Notes: generated from the sequence alone by a model not told the origin. Positions 1 through 8,464 are shown, counted from the stretch's first letter. The stretch is DNA of 64,000 nucleotides from Spirillospora albida (GCF_000718255.1 NZ_JOFJ01000022.1:1-64000); one strand, 5' to 3'. Numbers and translations: made by a program.

Positions 1-1
1 C

Positions 2-75
2 GCGGGTGTAGTTCAATGGTAGAACTTCAGCTTCCCAAGCTGACAGCGCGGGTTCGATTCCCGTCACCCGCTCCA
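2..75 (+). tRNA. tRNA-Gly (anticodon CCC), CCA encoded
   Basis: The cloverleaf reads directly. The acceptor stem GCGGGTG (2-8) pairs with CACCCGC (65-71), followed by discriminator T72 and an encoded CCA at 73-75. The anticodon stem 27-31/39-43 closes the seven-base loop TTCCCAA, which puts CCC at 34-36 and decodes GGG glycine codons. The T arm carries the usual GGTTCGATTCC. The gene starts one base into the window, so its promoter lies outside. Confidence 0.97.
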
Positions 76-80
76 CCACG

Positions 81-121
81 AAGGCCCAGGCCAGGGACAT
101 GATCCCCGGAACCTGGGCCTT
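81..121 (+). terminator. Terminator hairpin behind tRNA-Gly
   Basis: A perfect 10-bp inverted repeat (AAGGCCCAGG at 81-90, CCTGGGCCTT at 112-121) lies six bases after the tRNA CCA end and is followed by a short mixed T stretch. Position and symmetry fit an intrinsic terminator for the tRNA transcript. Confidence 0.75.
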
Positions 122-304
122 GATCGTTTCGCCGCCGGATCACCGGCGTGCAATCAACGTGCAGGCAGCCGCATAAGGCGCCGTCGTCACCGTGTCGTAC
201 TTCTCCCTTCGGCTTCTCGGGTCGTGTGCGGCCTTCTGGAAATGCGTTCGCTCGGGTCGGAGCAGCTGGGGCAGCATGGGATACCGGCGGCGTGGGGAGG
301 ACGC

Positions 305-2131
305 GTGGCTCCGGAAGGCTCCCTGGACGGCCCGGCGGTGCGGAAGCGGGCTGTTCTGCTGGCTCTTCGCCACTACTGCGGTGTCCTGCGCCGCGAGTGG
401 AGGGTCTCGGTTCCGGCGATGGCCCTGCCGGCGATCGGGAACACCTTCCTGTTCTACCTGACGCCGCTGGTGGTGGCCGCTCTGGTGGGGCGCCTGTCCG
501 GCGGCGGGGAGGGCGATCTGGCCGTGCTCTGGCCGTACCTCCTCGGGTTCGGCGGCCTGATGCTGGTGGGCGAGATCCTGTGGCGGATCGGGCTGCACTT
601 CCTCAACCGGATGGACGGACGCGGCATCGAGCGACTCGCCAACACCGGCATGGACGACCTGCTCGCCAAGGATTCCGTGTTCTTCCACGAGAACTTCGCC
701 GGTTCGCTGACGAAGCGGATACTGAGCTTCTCCGGGGGGTTCGAGCACTTCGCCGACACGCTCGCCTTCTCGGTGCTGGCCAATGTGATCCCGCTGTCGT
801 TCGCCTCGGTCGTCCTGTGGCGGTTCCATCCGATGCTCGTCCTCGTGCTCGTGGGCCTGATCATCGTCACCGGCTTCCTCGCCGCCCCGTTCATCCGGCG
901 GCGGCAGGTGCTGGTGGACGAGCGTGAGGCCGCGAAGGTGCGGGTGTCGGGTCACGTCGCGGACGTGCTGAGCAACATGGAGACCGTCCGCGCGTTCGCC
1001 GCCGAGGCGCGGGAGGCCGCCGAGTTCCGGGGCCGCGTCGCCGAGCAGCGCCGGCTGTCGCTGCGCTCGTGGGACTACGGAAACCTCCGGGTCGACACGA
1101 TCGTCGCGCCGATGTCGATCGCGACGAGCGTGCTCGGTCTGCTTGTCGCGGTGGCGCTGCGCGGCGGTCTCGGGGTGGAGGCCGTCGTCGTGACCTTCGC
1201 CTACTACACCCACGCCACCCGGATCATGTTCGAGTTCAACCAGGTCTACCGGCGGATGGAGAGTACGCTCACCGAGGCCGCGCAGTTCACGGAGCTGCTC
1301 CTGACGCCGCCGACCGTCGTCGATCCGGCCGATCCGCTGCCGCTGCGCCCCGTCGACGCGTCCGTCCGGTTCGAGGGGGTGCGGTTCGCGCACGGCGGCG
1401 GCCCGCCCCTGTTCGACGGGCTCGACCTGGAGATCCGCAGTGGGATGAAGGTCGGCCTGGTGGGACGGTCGGGCGGCGGCAAGACGACGCTGACCCGGTT
1501 GCTGCTGCGCCTCATGGACGTCGACGGTGGCCGGGTCCTCGTCGGCGGCCAGGACATCGCGCGGCTTCGCCAGGCCGACCTGCGCGGCCAGATCGCGTAC
1601 GTCCCGCAGGAACCCGCGATGTTCCACCGGTCGGTGTTCGACAACATCGCCTTCGCCCGGCCGGGAGCCACCGAGGCGGAGGTGCTGCGGGCCGCGCGGG
1701 CCGCGCACGTCACCGAGTTCGCCGAGAGCCTCCCGGACGGGTTCGGCACGCTGGTCGGCGAACGCGGCGTCAAGCTGTCCGGGGGGCAGCGGCAGCGGGT
1801 CGCGCTGGCCCGCGCCATCCTGCGGGACGCCCCGATCCTGCTGCTGGACGAGGCGACCAGCGCCCTCGACTCCGAGAGCGAGCTCCTGGTCCAGGAGGCC
1901 CTGTGGCGCCTGATGCGCGACCGCACCGCGCTGGTCGTCGCGCACCGCCTGAGCACGGTCGTCCGCATGGACGCCCTGGTCGTCCTCGACCGCGGCCGCG
2001 TCCTCGAGCAGGGGTCGCACAGGGAGCTTCTGAAGGCCGGGGGACCGTACGCGCGCCTCTGGCGCCACCAGTCCGGCGGTTTCCTCACCGAGGACGACGA
2101 CACCGAGGCCGCCGACCGCCGTCCGGCCTGA
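305..2131 (+). CDS. ABC transporter, fused permease and ATPase (ABC-B exporter type)
   Basis: A full half-transporter of about 608 residues. The N-terminal half holds the membrane domain, with hydrophobic segments starting around residues 40-70 and further ones to about 300. The C-terminal half is the ATPase, with Walker A GRSGGGKT near residue 387, the signature LSGGQRQR near 491, Walker B ILLLDEATSALD near 510, and the switch His in VVAHRLST. Proteins of this build work as homo- or heterodimers exporting lipids, peptides or drugs; the substrate cannot be read here. The reading frame is open from 224. I chose the GTG at 305 because GGGGAGG lies four bases upstream; GTG 224 and ATG 242 lack such a site. 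It stands alone, convergent with the next gene. Confidence 0.9.
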   Translation: MAPEGSLDGPAVRKRAVLLALRHYCGVLRREWRVSVPAMALPAIGNTFLFYLTPLVVAALVGRLSGGGEGDLAVLWPYLLGFGGLMLVGEILWRIGLHFLNRMDGRGIERLANTGMDDLLAKDSVFFHENFAGSLTKRILSFSGGFEHFADTLAFSVLANVIPLSFASVVLWRFHPMLVLVLVGLIIVTGFLAAPFIRRRQVLVDEREAAKVRVSGHVADVLSNMETVRAFAAEAREAAEFRGRVAEQRRLSLRSWDYGNLRVDTIVAPMSIATSVLGLLVAVALRGGLGVEAVVVTFAYYTHATRIMFEFNQVYRRMESTLTEAAQFTELLLTPPTVVDPADPLPLRPVDASVRFEGVRFAHGGGPPLFDGLDLEIRSGMKVGLVGRSGGGKTTLTRLLLRLMDVDGGRVLVGGQDIARLRQADLRGQIAYVPQEPAMFHRSVFDNIAFARPGATEAEVLRAARAAHVTEFAESLPDGFGTLVGERGVKLSGGQRQRVALARAILRDAPILLLDEATSALDSESELLVQEALWRLMRDRTALVVAHRLSTVVRMDALVVLDRGRVLEQGSHRELLKAGGPYARLWRHQSGGFLTEDDDTEAADRRPA

Positions 2132-2143
2132 GCCGACGCCGTT

Positions 2144-2827
2144 CTATTGCGCGTTGCTGACTTGGCGTCCGTCCTGCTGTGGGGGAATGGCAAGTCGCTC
2201 GGCGAGTGCGGTGATGTTCTTCGGCTGGGCGAGGACGGCCATTGCCGCTTGCTGCATGAGGTGCAGTTCGTTGACGTCCTGGCGCAGCGCTCGAATGCGT
2301 GCGTGCATCCGCAGGCGGGTGCGCCATGGACTCCATAGCGCTCGGAGGAGCAGTTGGGAGGTCGCCCGCTGGTAGGCGTCGCAACGTTCCATGAGTTCAT
2401 CGACCGACTTGCCCAGGACTCCACCCAGGCGCTGATCGATCAGTCTGACCACCTCGCATCGGAGGGCTCGTACCTCGCCGCCTCCGGCGAAGTCCAAGAC
2501 TCTTCTCGGTATGCCCGCAGAGAGCGAGGCCGTTACCAGGTTCGACAGCGCTTCCTGTTGCGCTCTTTCGGCATCGCGGCCGTCGTCCAGGATCGCTGTG
2601 ATCCTGAAATCGTCTGTGGCGAGCTGGGACGCCATGGAGTTCCTGGCCGGATATCCGTCGCTCGGCGTGATGTCGCGCACCTGTTCGCGCACTGCTGCGA
2701 CATGACGGAGTTCCTGCATGACCGCTGCGCGGAGCTGCCGACGTTCGTGGTTCCTGGATAGGTAGTTGGTCAACGCCGCGCCTATGACACCGCCGAGTGT
2801 GGTGTAGGCCAGGTCCACCAATGGCAT
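2144..2827 (-). CDS. Membrane-anchored protein of unknown function
   Basis: This 227-residue protein has one hydrophobic N-terminal segment (about residues 5-24, with TTLGGVIGAALTNYL) followed by a long, charged, helix-rich region, suggesting an anchored cytoplasmic helical domain. I recognise no catalytic motif or named family. The ATG at 2827 is supported by GAGG eight bases upstream. The gene ends 13 bases from the ABC transporter stop, in convergent orientation. Several codons are less GC-biased than in neighbouring genes, which could hint at lineage-specific or acquired DNA; this is a weak impression. Confidence 0.7.
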   Translation of the reverse strand: MPLVDLAYTTLGGVIGAALTNYLSRNHERRQLRAAVMQELRHVAAVREQVRDITPSDGYPARNSMASQLATDDFRITAILDDGRDAERAQQEALSNLVTASLSAGIPRRVLDFAGGGEVRALRCEVVRLIDQRLGGVLGKSVDELMERCDAYQRATSQLLLRALWSPWRTRLRMHARIRALRQDVNELHLMQQAAMAVLAQPKNITALAERLAIPPQQDGRQVSNAQ

Positions 2828-3129
2828 CGAGGTCGCCTCACTGTCCTGGAGCGGATCACGTTGGAGCGGGACGGCATGAGCGTAGGGCGCGTCATCGATC
2901 CTTGGAAGTGACCTCCTGTTCGAGCAGGTCAGCGATTTGCGCGGCGGCCCCGTCCGCAGGCCTGGCCGACGGGATCCGCGTCGGGGTGCTCAGCCGGCCG
3001 GCAATGGGCGGTGTGCCGCTCACGGACGGTCGCGATGTGCGACAGGCGGTGGATCAGCTCCATGCGGTGCGGTGCGGGAACCCGGAAAACGGCTGGAGAA
3101 CCCGTTGCCGTTGCGGACATGCTGGTCGC
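2828..3129. other. Intergenic stretch, no confident gene
   Basis: These 302 bases separate two divergent genes and should hold both promoters. Short frames exist on both strands, for example an 11-codon ATG frame at 2876 and a minus-strand frame ending in AAAQIADLLEQEV near 2900-2960. The latter looks vaguely like the C-terminal tail of a decayed gene, but nothing is long enough or preceded by a convincing ribosome site. I annotate no CDS. Confidence 0.5.
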
Positions 3130-3621
3130 ATGCTGATCAGGGAGGCCGCGTCGGACGACTGGCGTGCCATCTGGCCTTTCTTCCATGCGATCGTCGCCGC
3201 GGGGGAGACGTTCACCTATCCGACGGACCTCGGCCGTGACGAGGGGCGTGACTGGTGGCTGCTGCCGGCCCCCGACCGTACGGTCGTCGCGGTGGACGAG
3301 GCGGACGGCGCCGTTCTCGGCACGGCGAAGATGAACCGGAACCACATGGGCAACGCGTCGCACATCGCGAGCGCGAGCTACATGGTCGACCCCGCCCACT
3401 CCGGACGGGGGGTGGGCCGGGCGCTGTGCGAGTACACGCTGGAATGGGCGCGCGCGGAGGGCTACCGTGCGATGCAGTTCAACGCGGTCGTGGAGACGAA
3501 CGTGCGCGCGGTGCGGCTGTACCGGTCACTCGGGTTCGAAGTGGTGGGGACACTCCCGGACGGCTTCCGGCACCCGGCGAAGGGATATGTCGGGCTCCAC
3601 ATCATGCACCGCCTGATCTGA
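3130..3621 (+). CDS. GNAT family N-acetyltransferase
   Basis: A 163-residue single-domain GNAT protein that would transfer an acetyl group from acetyl-CoA to an amine. The acetyl-CoA-binding motif A is visible as SGRGVGRALCEYTLEWA (about residues 95-111, Q/RxxGxG/A type). Motif B follows with NVRAVRLYRSLGFEVVGT. The segment IASASYMVDPAHSGRG resembles RimL/YhhY-like members. The frame is open further upstream, but the ATG at 3130 matches the start of the GNAT fold (MLIREAASDDW). The substrate is unknown. A methyltransferase follows 20 bases later on the same strand and may be co-transcribed. Confidence 0.85.
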   Translation: MLIREAASDDWRAIWPFFHAIVAAGETFTYPTDLGRDEGRDWWLLPAPDRTVVAVDEADGAVLGTAKMNRNHMGNASHIASASYMVDPAHSGRGVGRALCEYTLEWARAEGYRAMQFNAVVETNVRAVRLYRSLGFEVVGTLPDGFRHPAKGYVGLHIMHRLI

Positions 3622-3641
3622 GGCCCGGCGGACGGGTTAGG

Positions 3642-4307
3642 ATGCGCTCCGTGGCCGAGACCCCCTTCAGATCCGGTGACATAGCGGACGCCTACAGCGC
3701 GGTCGCGCCCCTCTACGCAGATCACGTCCGGGGAGTCCTCGACGACCGGCCGTTGGATCGCGCGACGCTGGCCGCGTTCGCCGAGATCGTGCGGTCCGGG
3801 GGCGGCGGGCCCGTCGCCGATCTGGGATGCGGCCCGGGATACCTGACGGCGCACCTTCGCGACCTGGGCCTGGACGCCTTCGGGATCGACCTGTCGCCCT
3901 CGATGGTCGACCTCGCCCGCAGCGCCTATCCCGGTCTCCGGTTCGATGTCGGCTCGATGGACGCGCTGGACCTGGCCGATGGTGAGCTGAGCGGAGCCGT
4001 CTCCTGGTATTCCGCCATCCATGTGCCGTGGCCGGAGTTGCCGGCGTACCTCGCGGAGTTCCGCCGGGTCCTCGCTCCGGGCGGCCACCTCCTGCTCGGC
4101 TTCTTCGAGTCGGAAGGCGATCCGGTCACGGTCTTCGATCACAGGGTGGCGCCGGCCTACCGGTGGCCGGTCGACGCCGTGTCCGCCCTGGCCCGCGAGG
4201 CGGGCTTCAGTGAAGTCGGCCGGGTGCTGTGCGAAACCCACGAGAACGAGCGGTTCCGCCAGGGCCGTCTGCTGATGCGCGGCGGACGGCGTGGGCCAGG
4301 GCGGTGA
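3642..4307 (+). CDS. Class I SAM-dependent methyltransferase
   Basis: A 221-residue protein with the Rossmann-fold methyltransferase core. Motif I VADLGCGPGYLTAHL binds SAM, an acidic residue ends strand 2 in AFGIDLSPSM, and GSMDALDL and the post-core FRRVLAPGGHLLLGFF match the UbiE/Methyltransf_11 type. The substrate, probably a small molecule, is not identifiable. The start is ambiguous between ATG 3642 and GTG 3651; AGGA at 3639-3642 is better spaced for the GTG. Its last 101 bases overlap the 3' end of the convergent membrane-protein gene. Confidence 0.85.
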   Translation: MRSVAETPFRSGDIADAYSAVAPLYADHVRGVLDDRPLDRATLAAFAEIVRSGGGGPVADLGCGPGYLTAHLRDLGLDAFGIDLSPSMVDLARSAYPGLRFDVGSMDALDLADGELSGAVSWYSAIHVPWPELPAYLAEFRRVLAPGGHLLLGFFESEGDPVTVFDHRVAPAYRWPVDAVSALAREAGFSEVGRVLCETHENERFRQGRLLMRGGRRGPGR

Positions 4308-4647
4308 TGATCACCGCGCTGGTCGTGAGGCCGACGAACGCCATGGCGGCTCCGACCGCCCAGAGGCCGGAGTCGTCGTCGGACCAGTCGTGGCACAGCG
4401 CGGCCATGGTGCCGAGGACGGGAGCGGCCACGGCGGTGAACGAATGGCGGCGGGCGACCGCGGCGGCGGTCATCGCGACCAGGACGAGGATGAGGCCGAC
4501 GACCTGCCACGGCTGGTACGGGCCGGACACGTCGCCGTCCGGGGCGACGTCATGCTTCTGGTCCCAGCCGAGCCAGGCGGCCCAGTTCGCGGCGGCCGCC
4601 GCGGTCAGCAGGAGGAAGCCGGCCGCGGTCGAGAGGTGCTTGTTCAT
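4207..4647 (-). CDS. Small four-helix membrane protein, unknown
   Basis: A 146-residue protein with four hydrophobic stretches: AAGFLLLTAAAAANWAAWLGW near the N-terminus, VVGLILVLVAMTAAAVA, AVAAPVLGTMAALC, and AVGAAMAFVGLTTSAVIITALA. It ends in a basic tail. I recognise no family. The C-terminal 33 codons overlap the methyltransferase gene on the other strand, so either that tail is dispensable or the true gene is shaped by the overlap. The start at 4647 precedes a plausible membrane insertion segment but has only a weak ribosome site. Confidence 0.65.
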   Translation of the reverse strand: MNKHLSTAAGFLLLTAAAAANWAAWLGWDQKHDVAPDGDVSGPYQPWQVVGLILVLVAMTAAAVARRHSFTAVAAPVLGTMAALCHDWSDDDSGLWAVGAAMAFVGLTTSAVIITALAHAVRRASADGPGGTARSRGFRTAPGRLH

Positions 4648-4734
4648 GTGACCAGCCTGCGGCCCGGCGGGGCCCGGCGAGCAGGGCGCGGCGACTCAAC
4701 CGTGCCTGAGTAGCGGTGCTCACCGGCCGCGGGG

Positions 4735-5742
4735 TCAGCCGGTGGGGTCCTCGCGGACGTTCGTGGGGCGGCACGGCCGGTGGCCGCCGGCGGAGCCGGT
4801 GACGTCGCGGAGGACGAGGTGGTCGGTGCCGTAGCCGCGGCGCTGCTGGAACACCCGGTAGGCGGTGCGCGCGGGGGTCGTCCACCGCTCGAAGATCATC
4901 ACTTCCCGTTGGCCGGCGCCGCCGGTGGGGTTGATGATGAGGTCTCCGGGGCGGAGGTCGCGGGCGGCGATGGGGCGGCAGTAGGAGGTGACGAGGCTCG
5001 CGGAGTTGGGGCCCGGCTTCGGGAGGCCGAGGGCCATGGACGCGTAGCCCGAACCGTCCGTCCGGTAGCCCTGGTAGTTCGCCGCCTGGTCGTAGGGCAC
5101 TCGCCGGGGGGTGCGCGGATGCCAGGCGCGGGCGCGCGCGATGACCTCGCTCCGCGTGATCGTGGCGGCCGGGCGGTGTGCGGACGCGGCGTGCGGGCTC
5201 GGCGGGGCGGGCGGCTCCGTCGCGTTGGACTGGAGGGACGCGCCGAGCACCACCCCGGCGGCTCCCGCGGTGACGGCGCAGCCGACGAGGGCGGCGGCGA
5301 AGAGCACGCGGCGCGGCCGCTCCGGCGGCGGGGAGATCTCCTCGACGAGAGCGGTGGGTTCCGCAGCGGCCGGTTCCGTGGAGACCTCCTCGGCCGGAAC
5401 GGCGGGTTCCCCGGCGACCGGTTCGGGGGCCACGGACTCCGGGGTGGCGGGCGACTCCTCCGCGGGGCCGGTGGCCGGGGAGCGCCGGGCCGTGTCCGCC
5501 AGTTCCCAGAGGATCTCCAGGCGGCGGTGGTCGGCGCCGCACAGCCGTGCCAGTGCGGTGACCGCGTCGGCCGGGATCCAGGTCTCGCCGCTGAGCCAGC
5601 GCCCCCAGGACGACCGGCTCGCATGCGTCTTGCGCTCCAGCGAGCGCAGGTCGTAGCCGGCCTCCTCCTTCAGCGCGCGTAACTCGGTGAGGAGGGCTTC
5701 CGCTGCCTCCGGCAATGGAGCGGATTTTCGGGGGCGGCTCAT
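4735..5742 (-). CDS. HTH / single-pass membrane protein with degenerate NlpC/P60-like domain
   Basis: About 335 residues. Residues ~10-75 form a helix-turn-helix resembling XRE type (LKEEAGYDLRSLERKTHASR... GRWLSGETWIP). A Pro/Glu/Ala linker follows, then one membrane segment (VLFAAALVGCAVTAGAAGVVLGA, split here by position at about 170-192). The extracytoplasmic domain aligns by eye with the secreted protein at 6088. The catalytic Cys position reads GYRTDGSGYASM instead of DCSGY, and the catalytic His position reads REVMIFERW instead of RHVVIF. It may therefore bind rather than cut murein and signal to the HTH, which is inference. The ATG at 5742 places the HTH at the N-terminus; the open frame extends to 6063. 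Confidence 0.8.
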   Translation of the reverse strand: MSRPRKSAPLPEAAEALLTELRALKEEAGYDLRSLERKTHASRSSWGRWLSGETWIPADAVTALARLCGADHRRLEILWELADTARRSPATGPAEESPATPESVAPEPVAGEPAVPAEEVSTEPAAAEPTALVEEISPPPERPRRVLFAAALVGCAVTAGAAGVVLGASLQSNATEPPAPPSPHAASAHRPAATITRSEVIARARAWHPRTPRRVPYDQAANYQGYRTDGSGYASMALGLPKPGPNSASLVTSYCRPIAARDLRPGDLIINPTGGAGQREVMIFERWTTPARTAYRVFQQRRGYGTDHLVLRDVTGSAGGHRPCRPTNVREDPTG

Positions 5743-6087
5743 CTCCGGTCGGTCCTGCCTTTCGCGAGCGCTTCGGGCACGGCGGACCATTATGCCCAGC
5801 GGGACGCGGCCGGTGGCCGATTCGCGCATCTTCACCCTGCGTTCCGGACGCTCCACGAATTGTGATCGACGGGCCGCGGCAATGTTGTCCCGCTGTCCCG
5901 CACGGGTCTCGCGAGTTGCTTCATCACGGCAGGTCAGCGGCATTGGGACAGGTCGTTGTCCCGCTCTTTCGGGTGCTCTGGCCGGGAGCGTCCGCCGCCG
6001 TCTAGCGTCTGCTGCGTCGATCGACGGCATTTCCATTCGGCGCCCGCAACGGCGCAATTCCACGAGCGTTCACCCGGAGGATTATCC
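5743..6087. promoter_or_regulatory. Divergent control region with repeated TTGTCCCGCT
   Basis: This 345-base spacer separates the HTH/pseudo-NlpC gene from its secreted paralogue. TTGTCCCGCT occurs twice in direct orientation (5885-5894 and 5956-5965). The second copy forms an inverted repeat GGGACA (5945-5950) / TGTCCC (5957-5962). The HTH protein is an obvious candidate to bind these, but that is inference. No RNA gene is seen. Confidence 0.45.
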
Positions 6088-6672
6088 ATGGCTTCCCCTC
6101 GAGCCATTCTCATCGGCGTCACCTCGCTGGCGCTGGCCGGCGGTACGGCCTTCGGCCTGACCGGAGCGGCGAGCACGGCGCAGGAGCGGCCGGCGGCCGT
6201 GCAGGGCGCGCAGCTCCAGGCGGCGGGCCAGACCGTCACGGTGGCGGCCGTCCCGAAGGTCACCCGCGCGCAGGTCATCGCCCGCGCCAAGACGTGGAAC
6301 CCGCACACCGGCAAGCGGATCCCCTACAGCCAGAACAGGAAGCACGGCGGGTACCGCACCGACTGCTCGGGCTACGCGTCCATGACGCTGCGGCTGCCGA
6401 AGCCCGGCCCGAACACCGTCGGCCTCGCGTCGAAGACGTACAGCACGAAGATCAAGATGTCGCAGCTGAAGAAGGGCGACCTCGTCATCGACGCGATCGG
6501 GAGCAACACCACCCGGCACGTCGTGATCTTCGAGAAGTGGGCGAACAGCAAGCACACCGCCTACTGGGCGTACGAGCAGCGCGGCGGCTACGGCACCGAC
6601 TACCGGAAGCGCTCCTACGGGCTGTCGAAGGGCAGCCAGTACAAGGCGTACCGCCCGAAGAACATCAAGTGA
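6088..6672 (+). CDS. Secreted NlpC/P60-like protein
   Basis: A 194-residue exported protein. It has a signal peptide (MASPRAILIGVTSLALAGGTAFGLTGAAS) and a C-terminal cysteine-peptidase-like domain with DCSGYASM (Cys about residue 98) and RHVVIFEKW (His about 152), the Cys/His arrangement of NlpC/P60-type murein endopeptidases. The region TRAQVIARAKTWNPHTGKRIPYSQ lies between them and the signal. GGAGG at 6076-6080 sits seven bases before the ATG. The divergent neighbour carries the same domain without the catalytic residues. A strong terminator follows. The murein substrate is inferred from family. Confidence 0.85.
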   Translation: MASPRAILIGVTSLALAGGTAFGLTGAASTAQERPAAVQGAQLQAAGQTVTVAAVPKVTRAQVIARAKTWNPHTGKRIPYSQNRKHGGYRTDCSGYASMTLRLPKPGPNTVGLASKTYSTKIKMSQLKKGDLVIDAIGSNTTRHVVIFEKWANSKHTAYWAYEQRGGYGTDYRKRSYGLSKGSQYKAYRPKNIK

Positions 6673-6683
6673 CGTGAGAGCGG

Positions 6684-6719
6684 GGAACGCCCGGCCGGTG
6701 CGCTCCGGCCGGGCGTTCC
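6684..6719. terminator. Bidirectional terminator hairpin
   Basis: A perfect 15-bp stem (GGAACGCCCGGCCGG at 6684-6698 with its complement at 6705-6719) and a six-base loop lie between two convergent genes. There is no clear U tract, as is common in actinobacteria. Confidence 0.8.
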
Positions 6720-6727
6720 GGCGTCCA

Positions 6728-8464
6728 TCAGGGCGTCGGCCCGAAAGCGGTGAGGAAACGGTCGCGGAAGTCGCTCATCTTCCAGACCGGGGCGTCCGGC
6801 GCGGGATTCAGGCCGTCCTTCCAGTTCCACGCGGCGATGCGGTCCAGGACCTTCTTGTCGCGGCTGACGATGGTGATGGGGACGTCGCGGTTCGCGTTTT
6901 CCCCGGCCACCATCGGGGCGGGCTGGTGGTCGCCCAGGAAGACGAGGACGAGGTCGTCGTCGCCGTATTTCTCCACGTAGGAGATGAGGCTGCCGACCGA
7001 GTACTTGATGGACGTCAGATAGTTCCGCCGGACGCGGCCGGGGTCGAGTTTCGCCTCGTTCACCGCCGGGGGGATCCGGTGGTAGACCGAGCCGTCGCCG
7101 ACGTCGTTCCAGTCGATGAAGCGCGGGATGGCGGCCCAGCGCGCGTGGCTGGAGACCAGCACGATCTCGGCCATGGAGGGCGCGTGCGGCCGTCCGTTCT
7201 CCAGCCGCCCGAAGGCCGACAGGACGTACTGGTCGGGCATCGTCGCCCAGTTGAAGTTGGGACCGCGGTAGCCGAGGTCGGTCGAGGTGTACGTCTTGTC
7301 GTAGCCGTAGAAGCGGCCCTCGGGCCAGGCCCGGGTGACGCCGGGCATGATGCCGGTCGTCCGCCAGCCCGCCCGCTTGAAGGCGCCGTTCAGGGTGAGG
7401 CGGTCACTGGAGACGAGCATGCGGTAGCGCTGCTGGTCGCCGACCGGGAGACCGGACAGGAGGGTGGCGTGCGCCATCCAGCTCCCGCCGCCGGTCACCG
7501 AGGAGGTCAGGAATCCGCTGCGCGAGGAGTACCCGGCGCTGCCCAGGCGGCGCGTCCCGTCGGCCAGGAGGGACGTGACCGCGGGGTCGTCCAGGGCGGT
7601 GCGGCCGTAGCTCTCCACGAAGGTGAGGACGACGTCCTTCCCGCGGAGGGCGGTGAGGAGCCGGTCGCCGGGGGTGTTGCGGAAGGCGTCCACGGAGGCG
7701 AGGGCGGCGAACCTCTCCCTGTCGCCGATGGTCGTCTTCACCTGGCGGGCGTGGTTGTAGACGAGGGTCAGGTTGCTCTTGGCCGCCAGCGGCGCGCCCG
7801 GGACGGCCTGGGCGCCGAGGGCCGCGAGGACGATCCAGGCGGCGCAGAGGACGACCAGGGAGCGGGACGCCGCGGTGCGGTGCCGTGTCATCAGGGTCGT
7901 GAGGCGCAGGACGGCGAGGGCCATCGCCGCGATGAGGGCGACGGCGAGCAGTCCGATGCCGACCGCGGCGGCGATCCCGCCCGTGCGGCCGAAGGACGAG
8001 GTGAGGAACTCGACGGCGGGCCGGGCCAGCATCCAGTCGAGCACCGGGTTGAACGGCCGGACGAGGATCTCCAGGAATCCCATGTCCAGCGCCTTCACGA
8101 TCGTCAGCACGCCGAGGAAGGCGCCCGCCGTGATCGCGAGCGGCCGCCTCGCCCGGGGCGGCAGCACCAGGACGAGGGCGGCGAGCAGGAGCGCCTCGAC
8201 CGGGATGCGCAGGTACGTCCCGGGTTCGACGGCGCTGAGATGGATCGGGGTGAGAAGCGCGGCGAGCACCAGGACGGCCGCCGTGACCGTCACCGCTCCC
8301 GCGAGGACGGAACGCAGCCTGCCTCTCGGTTCCTCCTCCGGACCGTCGTCCGTGTCGACCTCCTGCTCGGCTGCGTCGTGACGGGGTTCGTCGTGCGTTG
8401 TTGACCGGCCCACGTCCCTATTACGTCCGGCCGGACGGCCCGGTTCGAGGCCGCCGCGCCGCAC
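6728..8464 (-). CDS. Membrane sulfatase/LtaS-like phosphotransferase
   Basis: A 578-residue membrane protein of the alkaline phosphatase superfamily, like LtaS or MdoB. The N-terminal third has several membrane helices (VLAGAVTVTAAVLVLAALL, VEALLLAALVLVL, GIAAAVGIGLLAVALIAAMALA). The extracellular catalytic domain includes VVLTFVESYGRTAL, the SSVTGGGSWMAHATLLSGL region where the nucleophile normally lies, and the metal-binding LVLVFLGDHQPAP near the C-terminus. Known relatives transfer glycerol-phosphate or act on lipid-linked substrates; the substrate here is unknown. The GTG at 8464 follows the upstream CoA-transferase stop by four bases. A GTG at 8413 is an alternative start, so co-transcription is possible. 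Confidence 0.8.
   Translation of the reverse strand: MRRGGLEPGRPAGRNRDVGRSTTHDEPRHDAAEQEVDTDDGPEEEPRGRLRSVLAGAVTVTAAVLVLAALLTPIHLSAVEPGTYLRIPVEALLLAALVLVLPPRARRPLAITAGAFLGVLTIVKALDMGFLEILVRPFNPVLDWMLARPAVEFLTSSFGRTGGIAAAVGIGLLAVALIAAMALAVLRLTTLMTRHRTAASRSLVVLCAAWIVLAALGAQAVPGAPLAAKSNLTLVYNHARQVKTTIGDRERFAALASVDAFRNTPGDRLLTALRGKDVVLTFVESYGRTALDDPAVTSLLADGTRRLGSAGYSSRSGFLTSSVTGGGSWMAHATLLSGLPVGDQQRYRMLVSSDRLTLNGAFKRAGWRTTGIMPGVTRAWPEGRFYGYDKTYTSTDLGYRGPNFNWATMPDQYVLSAFGRLENGRPHAPSMAEIVLVSSHARWAAIPRFIDWNDVGDGSVYHRIPPAVNEAKLDPGRVRRNYLTSIKYSVGSLISYVEKYGDDDLVLVFLGDHQPAPMVAGENANRDVPITIVSRDKKVLDRIAAWNWKDGLNPAPDAPVWKMSDFRDRFLTAFGPTP

Noticed and set aside
2876..2911. 11-codon ATG frame (MSVGRVIDPWK)
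   Set aside because: Too short, no ribosome site and no partner gene to suggest a leader peptide.
6067..6077. GTTCACCCGGA upstream of the secreted NlpC/P60-like gene as a PHO box
   Set aside because: Only one 11-base unit is present, and it overlaps the ribosome site.
6674..8404. Open plus-strand frame of 576 codons antisense to the sulfatase-like gene
   Set aside because: Composition is Glu/Gly/Arg/Asp/Val repeats typical of antisense frames, while the minus strand gives a clear membrane enzyme.
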